Shown here: in pieces, positions 1 to 10,818 of the stretch
Layout: each line of letters starts with the position of its first letter
Position numbering within the stretch: position 1 is the stretch's first letter
Origin: Clostridia bacterium
GTDB lineage: Bacteria; Bacillota; Clostridia; TANB77; CAG-508
Direction: 5' to 3'
NCBI GenBank assembly: GCA_022799935.1
Contig: JAAWPK010000002.1
Location: 1-64,000 of the forward strand
DNA: 64,000 bases
Position numbers and translations under genes: made by a program
Notes under the pieces: generated by a model
Told to the model about the DNA's origin: nothing
What the model saw: the letters and a program-made list of their open reading frames with translations, nothing else
Database searches by the model: none

Positions 1-125
1 GTCTCGGAGGAAACCACGGCTACAGTTCCTGCTGAAGACGAAGTCTCGGAGGAAACCACGGCTACAGTTCCTGCTGAAGACGAAGTCTCGGAGGAAACCG
101 CGGCTACAGTTCCTGCTGAAGGTGA
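1..125 (+). repeat. 42-bp tandem repeat, 3 copies
   Basis: gtctcggaggaaaccacggctacagttcctgctgaagacgaa repeated with a few substitutions. Confidence 0.9.
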
Positions 126-132
126 AAACTGA
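1..132 (+). CDS. C-terminal end of a CDS made of 14-aa tandem repeats (VSEETTATVPAEDE)
   Basis: Open frame from base 1 to TGA at 130-132. 42-bp unit repeated three times. Higher GC than its surroundings. Confidence 0.7.
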   Translation, partial: VSEETTATVPAEDEVSEETTATVPAEDEVSEETAATVPAEGEN

Positions 133-180
133 GCATCACTGCTGAGAACATCACCATTTAAGTAAAATCACATGCATGAA

Positions 181-207
181 GGGGACCCATTCTAAGGGTC
201 CCCTTCG
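181..207 (+). terminator. Rho-independent terminator-like hairpin
   Basis: GGGGACCCattctaaGGGTCCCC. Confidence 0.7.
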
Positions 208-440
208 CTATTAAATTTCTAAAAGAATTAGTTCATTATTTTCTATAGCTTCTTATAAAAAAGAAAGCCTCTTACCAAAGACTTCCAATTTAAGCTTTAT
301 CTCCACTTTTCTCAAAACTAACCAAATTCTCAAATACACTATATGCTTTTAACATTGCATTCCTCCTACAATTCTAATAATTTACATTGCTCTTTATACC
401 AAGCTGGAGTACAAATCATAATTATTTTGAAATTACCATT

Positions 441-716
441 CTAATAGTAGATTTCTTCTTTTTCTATTAGAATTACATCTCCTTGTTCAAAATTTATACT
501 TTCATCTCTTTTGTTAAAAGTTCCTTTTCCATCTAGTATATAACATAATTCTTTACACTTTTCATTAGTACAATAACCTTTTTCTGGATATCTACCATTA
601 ATTGTATTTATACAAAAATCAATATCTTTATCATTTAAGCCTATTGAATATTCTAATAGGTTGCTTGTATCACTATTTTTTATTGATTGTGCATCATTAG
701 ATTTTACTATCTTCAT
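441..716 (-). CDS. Cupin-domain protein, C-terminus possibly cut by TAG
   Basis: GTFNKRDESINFEQGDVILIEKEEIYY* is cupin-like. In-frame sequence after the TAG reads NGNFKIIMICTPAWYKEQCKLLEL*. Confidence 0.55.
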   Translation of the reverse strand: MKIVKSNDAQSIKNSDTSNLLEYSIGLNDKDIDFCINTINGRYPEKGYCTNEKCKELCYILDGKGTFNKRDESINFEQGDVILIEKEEIYY

Positions 717-1203
717 TTTCTTCTTCCTTTCTTAATATTTCTAAAAAAGCTCCCCTATCTAGCTTTATCAACCCAGCATCCATTCCTAACTCTGTATTAG
801 TAATATCTTTTCCAAACCATTCTGGAATTTTAAAATTACTATACTCATATTCGTTATTAAACTCTATTTCTGCTCTTATTAATCCTTTATACATCCCATG
901 ATATATCTTTATTGTTATATTAGGTTTTTCACTTATCAAATAACTATCTCTTATAATTACTTTTTTGCAGTCTTTAATTAGTTTTAAAAATTCTTGTTCT
1001 GTTATTTCTTGTTTTTCTTTTTTATACTCTATATCACTAATTTTTGTTTTAGTCTCTATTATGAACTTGTCAGCTTTCTTTTGAACTCTTATTTGATTAT
1101 CAATATTATCATTTATATAGTATCTTTCATATCTAATTGGTTTTATATTCTTTAAATTCGGCATTTGCTTGATTAAGTATTTTCTTTCAATTTCTTTACT
1201 CAT
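697..1203 (-). CDS. CYTH domain protein
   Basis: N-terminal EIERKYL signature and later RAEIEF-type strand. Confidence 0.75.
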   Translation of the reverse strand: MSKEIERKYLIKQMPNLKNIKPIRYERYYINDNIDNQIRVQKKADKFIIETKTKISDIEYKKEKQEITEQEFLKLIKDCKKVIIRDSYLISEKPNITIKIYHGMYKGLIRAEIEFNNEYEYSNFKIPEWFGKDITNTELGMDAGLIKLDRGAFLEILRKEEENEDSKI

Positions 1204-1223
1204 AACTTTTTCTACCTCTTTTA

Positions 1224-1616
1224 TTATATTTTATAATCATACTCCCATAAACTTAATTTTCCATTTATCTGTATTGGTTCTATTTCTTCTACATCTTCTA
1301 TTTTTAATCCATATCCCTCCCAATTGTCTTTATTTATTAGTCCCTTATATACTTCTGCATTTTTAGGCACTACCTCGCTTACAAATTTATCATCTACATA
1401 AATACAATCTGTTATTTTTGCCTTTGCTATTATACAACCATTTGGATACTCTAAATTAAAATCTTCGAATCTACTTATTGCTTTCTTATCTATTCCTTTA
1501 CCTGCGTGTATTAAAATGTCTCCTCTATATTTGGTTTTCCAAGTTCTAAATTCGTATTCTTTATATCCTTTTGCAATCAATGTTGCCCAAGGTTGTTTTA
1601 TTGTTATAACTTTCAT
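1224..1616 (-). CDS. ASCH domain protein
   Basis: MKVITIKQPWATLIAKGYKEYEFRTWKTKYRGDILIHAGK. Confidence 0.8.
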   Translation of the reverse strand: MKVITIKQPWATLIAKGYKEYEFRTWKTKYRGDILIHAGKGIDKKAISRFEDFNLEYPNGCIIAKAKITDCIYVDDKFVSEVVPKNAEVYKGLINKDNWEGYGLKIEDVEEIEPIQINGKLSLWEYDYKI

Positions 1617-2266
1617 ACTCTTACTCCTTAATTTGTCAAATTACTTCTAACAAATTTAAATACTTTATTTTTAATTTATATCACAAATCAAAAATTTTTC
1701 ATAGAATTTTGCCAATATTTATAAAACATATTTATCCTTACATTTACTTAATTGATACACAATCTCCAATAAAAACAATGTCAAGAGCGAATGATAACAA
1801 TTTTACTTTACTCTTGATATTATTTCTATCTGGAAATTAAAATCGAATTGCAAATGTATAGGACGAATTTTTTTAAATTTTCGTGCTATAAAAATTTATA
1901 TCACAGATTTTTCTAAATTTTCGTACTATAAAAAATAAGCATCAGCACATATCTACTGACACCCATTTAATAAAGATTCTCTATAAGTCATTATAATAAA
2001 TTCTTTCTATCTCTTGAAATACCTAGCTTTACACCATATCTACTTACCAACACAACCTATATCTGTTATGCTTACCATAGATACAATCGTAAATTTTTCA
2101 GTATTTCAAGTACTTTGCTTTACTTTCTAAAATTTCATTTATGTGTTTCCACTTACCACTTAAGCAACTACTTTAACTTTCACACCTAAATTTTGATGTT
2201 TTTCTTTTCCAAATCTGCCTTTGTCCTCAAAAGTTATAATCTCTGAAAACATATCAAAATCAAGTA

Positions 2267-3641
2267 TTACATGTCTTGCTTTAGCTGTAGCACTGCCACA
2301 CACTCCACATGTGATGTAAATGGAAATAAGTCTACTGGTGTTATCTTTTGTATATCATATTTTTTCTCTAGCATGCTTAAATCTCTTACTAGACTTGCAG
2401 GATTGCAACTTATATATATTATTTTCTTTGGTTTTATTTTTAGTAAATTATCTATTGTATTTAAATCTAATCCTTTTCTTGGTGGATCTACAAATACTAC
2501 ATCTGGGATAATTTTTTTATTATAAATTAACTCCTTAAATATTTCTTCTACATCTCCAGCTATAAATTCTGCATTTTCTATACTATTAATTTTAGCATTT
2601 TCTTTTGCATCTTCTATTGCTGTATCTACTATTTCTATTCCATAAACTTTTTTTACATATTTTGCTGCAAAAATCCCAATGGTTCCAATTCCACAATACA
2701 AATCAAAGATAGTATCTTCTTTGCTTAAATTTGCACTCTCTATTGCCAAATTATATAATTTTTCTGTTTGAACTGGATTTATTTGATAAAATGAATTTGC
2801 TGAAATATTGAATATATATTCTCCTAATTGGTCTTGTATATATCCGTTTCCATAATTAACTATATTTTTATTTCCAAGTATTACATTTGTATTTTTCATA
2901 TTTATATTTTTAACAATTGTTTTTATATTTTTAAATTTACTTATAAGTAATTCTATAAGTTTCTGTTCGTTTTTAAATTCTTCTTCATTTAAAACTAGTA
3001 CACACATTACTTGATTTGTTTTCATTCCATATTTTATAACTATATGTCTAAATGTACCTTTTCTTGTTTTTTCATTATATACAGCTATTCCATTCTCATT
3101 TATAAAATGTATTATAGTCTTAGCAATTTCTTGAGATATCTTTGTTTGAATTTTGCATTCCTCAAATTCTATTATTTCATGTGTTCTATTTGCGAAAACT
3201 CCGTACAACTGCTTTTCCGTTCTTATCTTTTCCTACTGGATATTGAGCTTTATTTCTATAAAAAAATGGATTTTCCATACCTAATATATTTTCTACTTGC
3301 CTCTTCTTATTTAGTGTTTTATTTACTAAATTTTGTACTATTTCTTGCTTTATTTCTAGTGTTTTTTTATATTCTATATGCCTTAAATTACACCCTCCAC
3401 ATCTCTTATATGTACTACAATCTGTATCTCTTCTCGAAGATGACATTTCTATAATTTCTATAATTTTAGCAAATCCATGTGAAATCGTTGTTTTTAGTAT
3501 AAGTATTTTAACCTTCTCTCCTTTTATTGCCCCATCTACAAATATTGTATAGTTTTCAATCTTTGCAATACCTTCTCCCTGAAAACCATTATCTATTATA
3601 TCTACTATATATTCTTCATTCTTCTTTACTGGAATTTCCAT
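2267..3641 (-). CDS. rlmD: 23S rRNA (uracil-5-)-methyltransferase RumA/RlmD family, one CGG +1 site
   Basis: ORFs 3186-3641 and 2267-3208 join at CGG 3203-3201: KNGKAVV|GVFANRTHEI. (1375-1)/3 = 458 codons. Confidence 0.9.
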
Positions 3642-3729
3642 TTATATTTCCTTTCTATTTTTCTTTTATATATTATAAAATCTTACATTATAACCTAATG
3701 AAAATACTTAGAATTGTAAAAAATCAAGC

Positions 3730-3759
3730 ATTTACATTCTAAGATATTTATATTATAAC
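3730..3759. repeat. Isolated degenerate CRISPR repeat
   Basis: atttacattctaagatatttatattataac against array repeat atttacattctaaaatacttatattctaac. Confidence 0.6.
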
Positions 3760-4041
3760 AGATTATACAATTTCTCTTTTTCTGTCTATTTGTAAATTAT
3801 TATATCATATTTATTAATCTTTTTCACTCTAAAAATTACATTAATTGATTTTTAGGCATTTTCTCTATCTCCCAATTTCTCATACCTTTTTACATTATTA
3901 CAAGTCAACAGATTAAATTTTATAATATTATTTTCTATTCTTCAATTTTAAATTGTAACCATTTTTTAAAAACAGAATAATATATATCATAACAAATGAA
4001 CAAAAAATCTTAAAGTTTTTTCAGATAGGGAGGTTTTTCTA

Positions 4042-4155
4042 ATGAATAGTTGCTGTTCTTGCAATGGTAATAATAGTGAAATTTTATGGTTCATTATTTT
4101 ATTCCTATTACTTTTCTGCTGTGGATGCGGTAACAGATGTTGCTGTGGTAATTAA
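4042..4155 (+). CDS. 37-aa Cys-rich single-TM peptide (YjcZ-like in style)
   Basis: MNSCCSCNGNNSEILWFIILFLLLFCCGCGNRCCCGN*, preceded by AGGGAGG. Confidence 0.65.
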   Translation: MNSCCSCNGNNSEILWFIILFLLLFCCGCGNRCCCGN

Positions 4156-4210
4156 TTAATACTTAAATGCTAAACTTTCCAGCTTTAAGCTTTGAAAGGG
4201 GGGAAAAAAG

Positions 4211-4336
4211 ATGCCAGAAAATAGATGTTGTGGTGGATGCGGCGGCTTCGGTGGTGATTGCTGCTGGATAATAATCCTATTTATATTAATAATCTGCTGT
4301 TGTGGTAACGGATTTGGTAACAACTGTGGTTGCTAG
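4211..4336 (+). CDS. 41-aa Cys/Gly-rich single-TM peptide
   Basis: MPENRCCGGCGGFGGDCCWIIILFILIICCCGNGFGNNCGC*, preceded by AAAGGGGGG. Confidence 0.65.
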   Translation: MPENRCCGGCGGFGGDCCWIIILFILIICCCGNGFGNNCGC

Positions 4337-4356
4337 TATCTAGATTATAAGAAAAT

Positions 4357-4414
4357 AAGGACTCCTATAATAAACTATACCCCAAAAAAGTATAGTTCAA
4401 AAAAGGAGTCCTTT
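4357..4414. terminator. Nested hairpin between the Cys-rich genes and the CRISPR array
   Basis: AAGGACTCC...ACTATAcccc...TATAGT...GGAGTCCTT. Confidence 0.7.
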
Positions 4415-5097
4415 CTAAAATACTTATATTCTAACTATTCTATGGAAATTAGGTTTTGCTTCATATTTTAAATTTACATTCTAAAATACTTATATTCTAA
4501 CACATTTTGATATTCTACTGTAGCTTTAATTATGCTATTTACATTCTAAAATATTTATATTCTAACCAATATTAGGTAATTCATTGTCTGCGAATACTTC
4601 TATATTTACATTCTAAAATACTTATATTCTAACTTATTCCAATGAATCAAAATACTAACTGATTTTTCTATTTACATTCTAAAATACTTATATTCTAACT
4701 TAGTGAGTTAACATTTGAAAGCGGTTGGAAATTTAAATTTACATTCTAAAATACTTATATTCTAACAATGGAAATTGGTGTTTTGTGTTTCTTTTCTGTT
4801 TTATTTACATTCTAAAATACTTATATTCTAACCAAATCCGATAATCACATCTCATTGCTAATATTTTATTTACATTCTAAAATACTTATATTCTAACCTA
4901 AATCAAATAAGTAATTATATAGAAGCAAACTGATTTACATTCTAAAATACTTATATTCTAACAAGTAACTTTATTAGTAATTTTAGCATTATTATCATTA
5001 TTTACATTCTAAAATACTTATATTCTAACTGAAAAAGAAGCATATCATCCATATAGCGTATATAATAATTTACATTCTAAAATACTTATATTCTAAC
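4413..5097 (-). CRISPR. CRISPR array, 11 repeats (leader-distal one partial), 30-bp repeat, spacers about 35-37 bp
   Basis: Repeat ATTTACATTCTAAAATACTTATATTCTAAC starting at 4413 (partial), 4472, 4537, 4604, 4670, 4737, 4803, 4868, 4933, 5000, 5068. RC ends in ATGTAAAT. No cas gene in window. Confidence 0.95.
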
Positions 5098-5276
5098 CTG
5101 GCTTATTAAAAGTATGTATATTTCTTTAGATTCTAGCCCCATTTCTGTCGATCTATAAATCTTTAACAATTTTTAGTCAAAAATTTTTTAATAAAGAAAA
5201 AATTTCATTGATTCTTAGCCATTTTTCTTATCTGTCGATCCCCCATACTTTTTACACTATTAGAGATCGACAGATT

Positions 5277-8200
5277 TTATATTTTAACATTTTCCTCTCC
5301 AAGTATATCTTCAAATTGTTTTACTGTATTTTTTATAATAAATATTGCTCCACAGGGTTTTACACCTTCTTCATCTATTATCTCAACTCTAATATTGTTT
5401 CTATCTCCTGTAAAAAATCTTAATGCTCCTCTTAGTTTTTCTTTAGTCTCTTCTGTCGCTCCTCTTATATCTAGAACCAGTTTTCTTTCTTTTTTCTCTG
5501 TCTTATCTGTCAAGCTTTCTATATTCATGGCAACTATCTTTGCTTCCTCATCTTCTCTTAAACTTAATCTTCCAGTAATTAAAATTATACTTTCTTCCAT
5601 CAATAATTCATTTGCTTTCATATATACACTTTCAAAAACTATCATCTCTGCTTGTCCATATAAATCTTCAACTGTCACAAATGCCATAATAGTATTATTT
5701 TTAGTATACTTTTTCTTTACACTTGTGATAATTCCTGCATATTTTACTATTTGTCCATCTTTAAATTCTGTCTGACTTCCGTTTGATGTGCCTTCTTCTG
5801 CTTCTTTTATCTTAACAGAATCAATATTTGATTGAGCTAAAATTTCTTTTTTTAATTTCTCTAATGGATGCCCTGATATATATATTCCAAGCATTTCTTT
5901 TTCCATAGACAATAGTTCTTTATCTGAATATTCCTCAAATACTTTAAATACATATTTGTGTTTCTCATTTTGTTCTTTATTTTCACCTAAGTCAAACATA
6001 CTAACTTGTCCTGTATATGCTCTTTTAGCTGTATCTTGTATTGTATCTATTATTTCTTCAAAAGATTCCAAAAGTGTTTTTCTTGTCTGTTCAAAATTAT
6101 CAAACGCACCTGCTTTTATTAAACTTTCTACACATTTTTTATTTACAGAACTATCTTGTATTCTCTCACAAAAATCTGTAAAGCTTTCATATTCTCCATT
6201 TTTTTCTCTATCTTCTACAATGCTATCTACTGCTACAATTCCTACATTCTTTATACTTCCTAGTCCAAACCTTATTTTGCCGATCTTCTATTGTAAATCT
6301 AGTTTTGCTTTTATTAATATCTGGTTTCAATATTTCTATTTGTAAGTTCCTACATTCATCTATATACATTGGCACCTTATCTAAATTTCCTAAAAAACTA
6401 TTCAAAGTTGCCGCGAGCAAAGCTTCTGGATGATATGCTTTTATATATGCTGTCCTATATGATACCACTGCATAAGCCGCTGCATGGGATTTATTGAATG
6501 CGTATTTTGCAAATTCTGCCATTTCATCAAATATTTTATTTGCAGATACTTCATCTATTCCATTTCTAACACAACCTGGCACAATTATATTTCCATTTTC
6601 ATCTACTTCTCCGATGTATAAATATTTCCCTTTCTTTAGCCATTACATCTAGTTTTTTCTTTCCCATTGCACGTCTAACTAAATCCGCTCTTCCGAAGTG
6701 AATATCCTGCTAGATCTCTAACTATCTGCATAACTTGTTCTTGGTACACCATACAACCATAAGTTACATTTAATATCGGCTCAAGTGATGGATGCGTATA
6801 TTCGCTATGTTCTGGATTTAATTTATTATTTATATATCTTGGTATCTGATCCATTGGTCCTGGTCTATAAAGAGAAACACCAGCAATTATATCTTCTAGA
6901 CTATCTGGCTTAAGTTCTTTCATAAACTTTGTCATTCCAGCACTTTCAAACTGGAATATTCCGAATTGTTTTCCCATCAGCCCATAATTTATATGCATTT
7001 GGATCTTTCATTTCCTGATCAAATTCTATATCTATTCCTTTAGATTCTTTTACCAATTTTATTGCATCAGAAATTACAGTAAGAGTTCTAAGTCCTAAAA
7101 AGTCCATTTTTAATAGTCCTAATTCTTCTAGTGTTGTCATTATAAATTGTGTTGATATACTTCCGATCTCTTACATATAAAGGTACATAAGTATCTACTG
7201 GATCTTTTGTTATAACTATTCCGACACGCATGTGTTGAAGCCTGTCTTGGCATCCCTTCTAAAGCCATAGATATTTTAAGTAAATTTCTGACTACTTCAT
7301 CATTTTCATATGCTTCTCTAAGCTCTCTATTTTGTTCTATTGCTTTTTCTATGGTTATATGTAACTCATTTGGTATCATTTTTGCAAGTTTATCTGTTTG
7401 TGCATAAGGATAATCTAATACTCTACCTACATCACGAATAACCATTCTTGCTGACATCGTTCCAAATGTTATAATCTGTGAAACATGATCATTTCCATAT
7501 TTTCTTCCTACATAATCTATTACATCTTGTCTTCTTTCATCACTAAAATCCACATCAAAGTCTGGCATACTTATTCTTTCTGGATTTAAAAACCTTTCAA
7601 AAAGCAAGTTATATTTTATAGGATCAATATCTGTGATTTCAATAGCATAAGCAACAATTGAACCTGCACCAGATCCACGACCTGGTCCTACTGATATTCC
7701 ATTTTCCTTTGCATAATGAATAAAATCCCAAACAATTAGGAAATAGTCTACATATCCCATTTTATTTATTACAGATATTTCAAAATCCATTCTATCTAAA
7801 ATTTCTTTAGATGGATCTTCTCCATATCTTTTTCTTATTCCATCATCACAAAGTTTTTTTAAATAATCATAATGAGTTTTATACTCTTTTGGAACATCAT
7901 AGTTTGGAAGTATTGTATGTCCAAATTCAAATTCGACATTACATTTATCCGCAATCTTTACAGTGTTCTCTATAACTTCTGGTATGTTTGAGAAATAATC
8001 TGCCATTTCTTCTGGACTTTTAATATATAACTCATCTGTTTCAAATCTCATTCTATCTTCATCTGATATTTTTTTACCAGTTTGAATACATAAAAGTACT
8101 TCATGATTATAAGCATCTTCTCTTTTTAAATAATGTGCATCATTTGTTGCAACAAGTGGTATATCTAGTTTTCTTCCTATCTCTACCAATTTTTGATTTA

Positions 8201-8754
8201 CTAGTGCTTGTTCTTTTATTCCATTGTTTTGAAGTTCTAAATAATAATCATCTTTAAAAACTCTTTTAAACCATTTTGCAATTTCCTCAGCTTTCTCCAT
8301 ATCATTTTCAAGTATGGCCCTATTTATACTTCCTGCCAAACATGCACTAAGTGCTATTAATCCCTCGTGATATTGCTCTAATACTTCTAAATCTATACGA
8401 GGTTTATAATAATATCCGTCTACAAACCCTATTGATACTAATTTGCTTAGGTTTCTATATCCCTGATTATCTTTTGCAAGTAAGATTAAATGATTGTATT
8501 CTTTATCTAATATTCCATCTTTATTAAATCTACTTTTAGGTGCTACATACACTTCACAACCTATTATTGGCTTTATTCCTTCTTTTTTACATGCTTTATA
8601 AAAGTCTATTACACCATACATAACACCATGGTCTGTAATAGCCATTGCTTTCATTCCAAGTTCTTTTGCTCTAACTGGCAGATCCTTTATTCTATTTGCT
8701 CCGATCAAGTAAGCTAAATTCACTATGGACATGTAAATGAACGAATTCTGGCAT
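5277..8754 (-). CDS. dnaE: DNA polymerase III alpha subunit, seven CGG +1 sites
   Basis: CGG (plus-strand ccg) at 8701, 7221, 7163, 6961, 6693, 6611, 6280. Joined protein reads MPEFVHLHVHSEFSLLD|GANRIKD...ASTHAC|GIVITKDPVDTYVPLYVRD|GSISTQF...WADGKTI|GIFQFES...AGYSL|GRADLVRRAMGKK...REIFIH|GEVDENG...RFTIED|GKIRFGLGSIKNVG. (3478-7)/3 = 1157 codons. Confidence 0.96.
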
Positions 8755-8826
8755 AATCAAAAATACCTCCTAAAACTCTCCTTTATTTACGCCATTATAT
8801 AACATTTTCATACAAAAGTCTATACT

Positions 8827-8885
8827 AAAATAGCTGCTTTGCAAGTAATCGTCTTTTAAAACGGTTATTTGTAAAGCAGCTATTT
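8827..8885. terminator. Large inverted repeat / terminator
   Basis: AAATAGCTGCTTTGCAAGTAA...TTATTTGTAAAGCAGCTATTT. Confidence 0.6.
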
Positions 8886-8942
8886 GCCCCCACTTTTTAT
8901 GCAAAAGATCTTTTGCACAAGAAACTAATTAATTTATTAACA

Positions 8943-9314
8943 TTATTGAGAACTAAATTTAACCCTATTGATATTCAGCCTTTTATTATATTCTACATGA
9001 TCAATATCATTCTCTTTTGATAAAATGCCTAAGGTGTCTATAGCAAGACTTAAATATCTATGGTCTTCATCATTTTTGTCGAATCTTTTGTTCATCTCAC
9101 TCATCATCTCTTCATGATGTTTGTCATTTTCTTCGAATCTTTTGTTCATTTCACTTGTCATTTCTTCAAATCGTCTGTTCATCTCATTCATCATCTCTTC
9201 ATGGTGTTTGTCATTTTCTTCGAATCTTTTGTTCATTTCAATTTTCAAACCAGATACAGCTTTATTCACTCTTGCAATAGCTTCTAAGATTTCTGTTGAG
9301 CTATTTTTTACCAT
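8943..9314 (-). CDS. Coiled-coil protein with internal repeats (FEENDKHHEEMMxEMNRRFEE)
   Basis: Intact ORF, heptad-like repeats, DNA-level duplications 9060-9240. Confidence 0.7.
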   Translation of the reverse strand: MVKNSSTEILEAIARVNKAVSGLKIEMNKRFEENDKHHEEMMNEMNRRFEEMTSEMNKRFEENDKHHEEMMSEMNKRFDKNDEDHRYLSLAIDTLGILSKENDIDHVEYNKRLNINRVKFSSQ

Positions 9315-9390
9315 ATTTTTTCCTCCTTTCTTTTTAATATTTTCTATTGTATCATCAAGTTAAATTTTATGCAATATTTTTAAAAAAATT

Positions 9391-9423
9391 CTAAGTAATC
9401 TATTGATTACTTAGAATTTCTCA
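9391..9423 (-). terminator. Terminator hairpin after gmk-like gene
   Basis: ATTCTAAGTAATctattgATTACTTAGAAT. Confidence 0.6.
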
Positions 9424-9424
9424 T

Positions 9425-9994
9425 TTAGCCTTTTTTTATTATTCCAATTATTCTTTGAACAGTTTCTTCCTGATCTACATTGTCAATCACATAATCATAA
9501 TTTCCCATTTTAGACTCTTCAAAATCAAATCTTCCAAGTCTTAATTCTATTTCTTTTTCGTTAGGTTTATCTACTCTATTCTCAAGTCTTCTTCGAAGTT
9601 CTTCTTTTGGAACTCTTAAAAATATTGTTACTACTTTCATATTTTCTTTTAAAATTCTCACTAAATTCTCTGTTCCATTTACATCTACATCTTTTATAAC
9701 AGTTTTTCCTGACTTTATTTTATCATCTAAAATCTTTTTGGGAACTCCATAATAATGGTTATGATGAATATCAAATTCATACAGTTCATTATTATCTATC
9801 ATTCTTTTAAATTCTTCATTATTTACAAATATATAAGTCTTTCCTGGAATATCACCAGGTCTAATTGGTCTATCTGTAATTGAAGGAATAGACTCAACAT
9901 CTTCCATTCTATTTATTATCTCTTTTTTCACAGTATCCTTTCCTGCACCCGCAACTCCTGATAATATAACTAACATTTTACAAGTCTCCTCCAA
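9425..9994 (-). CDS. gmk: Guanylate kinase
   Basis: LSGVAGAGKDTV P-loop, RPIRPGDIPGKTYIFV, YGVPKK. Confidence 0.85.
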   Translation of the reverse strand: MEETCKMLVILSGVAGAGKDTVKKEIINRMEDVESIPSITDRPIRPGDIPGKTYIFVNNEEFKRMIDNNELYEFDIHHNHYYGVPKKILDDKIKSGKTVIKDVDVNGTENLVRILKENMKVVTIFLRVPKEELRRRLENRVDKPNEKEIELRLGRFDFEESKMGNYDYVIDNVDQEETVQRIIGIIKKG

Positions 9995-10005
9995 TACTAT
10001 TAAAT

Positions 10006-10194
10006 TTATACAACATATACCTTACCTTCTGCTATTTCAACAGCAGCAAGAGTAACAACTGAAGCTTCTTTTTTATTTGTAAGAGGTTCTTCTCCACTAG
10101 CTAATTGTCTAGCTCTTTTTGAAGTCGCTGTAACCAATTTATATCTATTATCTACTTTATTAAGAAGTTCATTTACAGTTGGTTTTACCATCAT
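10006..10194 (-). CDS. rpoZ: RNA polymerase omega subunit
   Basis: NELLNKVDNRYKLVTATSKRARQL. Confidence 0.9.
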   Translation of the reverse strand: MMVKPTVNELLNKVDNRYKLVTATSKRARQLASGEEPLTNKKEASVVTLAAVEIAEGKVYVV

Positions 10195-10196
10195 AA

Positions 10197-10454
10197 CTAT
10201 TCCTCCTCCTTTTCTAAAACATTTTTATTAGTTCTTGCCATTACAGTTTCTGGCTGAACAGCTGAAAGTACAATATGTCCAGTATCCATTATAATAACTG
10301 CTCGAGTTTTCCTTCCTGATGTTGCATCAACTACTAATCCACTTTCTTTAGCTTCTTGGATCATTCTTTTTATTGGAGCAGCACCTGGAACTATTATAGA
10401 TATTATTCTATTTGCAGATATGATATTTCCATATCCTATATTAATGAACTGCAT
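10197..10454 (-). CDS. remA: RemA family (DUF370) regulator
   Basis: [35 protein letters not shown]...[22 protein letters not shown]. Confidence 0.9.
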   Translation of the reverse strand: MQFINIGYGNIISANRIISIIVPGAAPIKRMIQEAKESGLVVDATSGRKTRAVIIMDTGHIVLSAVQPETVMARTNKNVLEKEEE

Positions 10455-10536
10455 AATATGCCTCCATTGTTTTTCATATATTTTACTACATCTTTTGCTT
10501 TAAGTCTAGTAAAATCATTTAATTTTTAAAATTTTC

Positions 10537-10564
10537 TTGACTTTTTCTAAAAAAAGTGTATAAT
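10537..10564 (+). promoter_or_regulatory. Sigma-A-like promoter for the infC-rpmI-rplT operon
   Basis: TTGACT-16 nt-TATAAT, then a ~240-nt untranslated leader rich in inverted repeats. Confidence 0.6.
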
Positions 10565-10818
10565 ATTATATGTGTTTAAGAAGAAGTCATCCACTTCTCA
10601 CCTTACCTAATCTAAAGGAAAAGGTTATTTAATTTTTATATTAAATTATAGTGGATAGATTTGTTTTTTGCAAGTCTATTTTTATTTAATTTAACATATT
10701 AATTAAAAATATTCAAAACACTAAACCTTTTGAGATTTACTACCTTTCAGGTCTGAAACTCAAACAAGGCAAAACAAAGAATGCTAAGGCACTTTGTTAT
10801 ACAGAAATGGAGGTTTTA

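Noticed and set aside
1850-1940. Short direct repeat aaattttcgtRctataaaaa in the 1617-2266 gap
   Set aside because: Only two imperfect copies in AT-rich DNA; not enough to call a regulatory or mobile element.
6961-7165. Illumina adapter read-through (GATCGGA resembles the adapter start)
   Set aside because: Only some sites have GAT before CGGA; others have ATT, CTT, TGT, GTA, GAA. Flanking coding sequence continues seamlessly with no further adapter bases.
5277-8754. dnaE and the other broken genes as pseudogenes
   Set aside because: All lesions are the same event (C before GGN in one codon phase) in single-copy essential families, with no stops, deletions or other frameshifts. Pseudogene decay would be mixed.
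9060-9363. Plus-strand ORFs 9060-9287 and 9121-9363
   Set aside because: Antisense to the coiled-coil repeat gene; shadows of its repeats.
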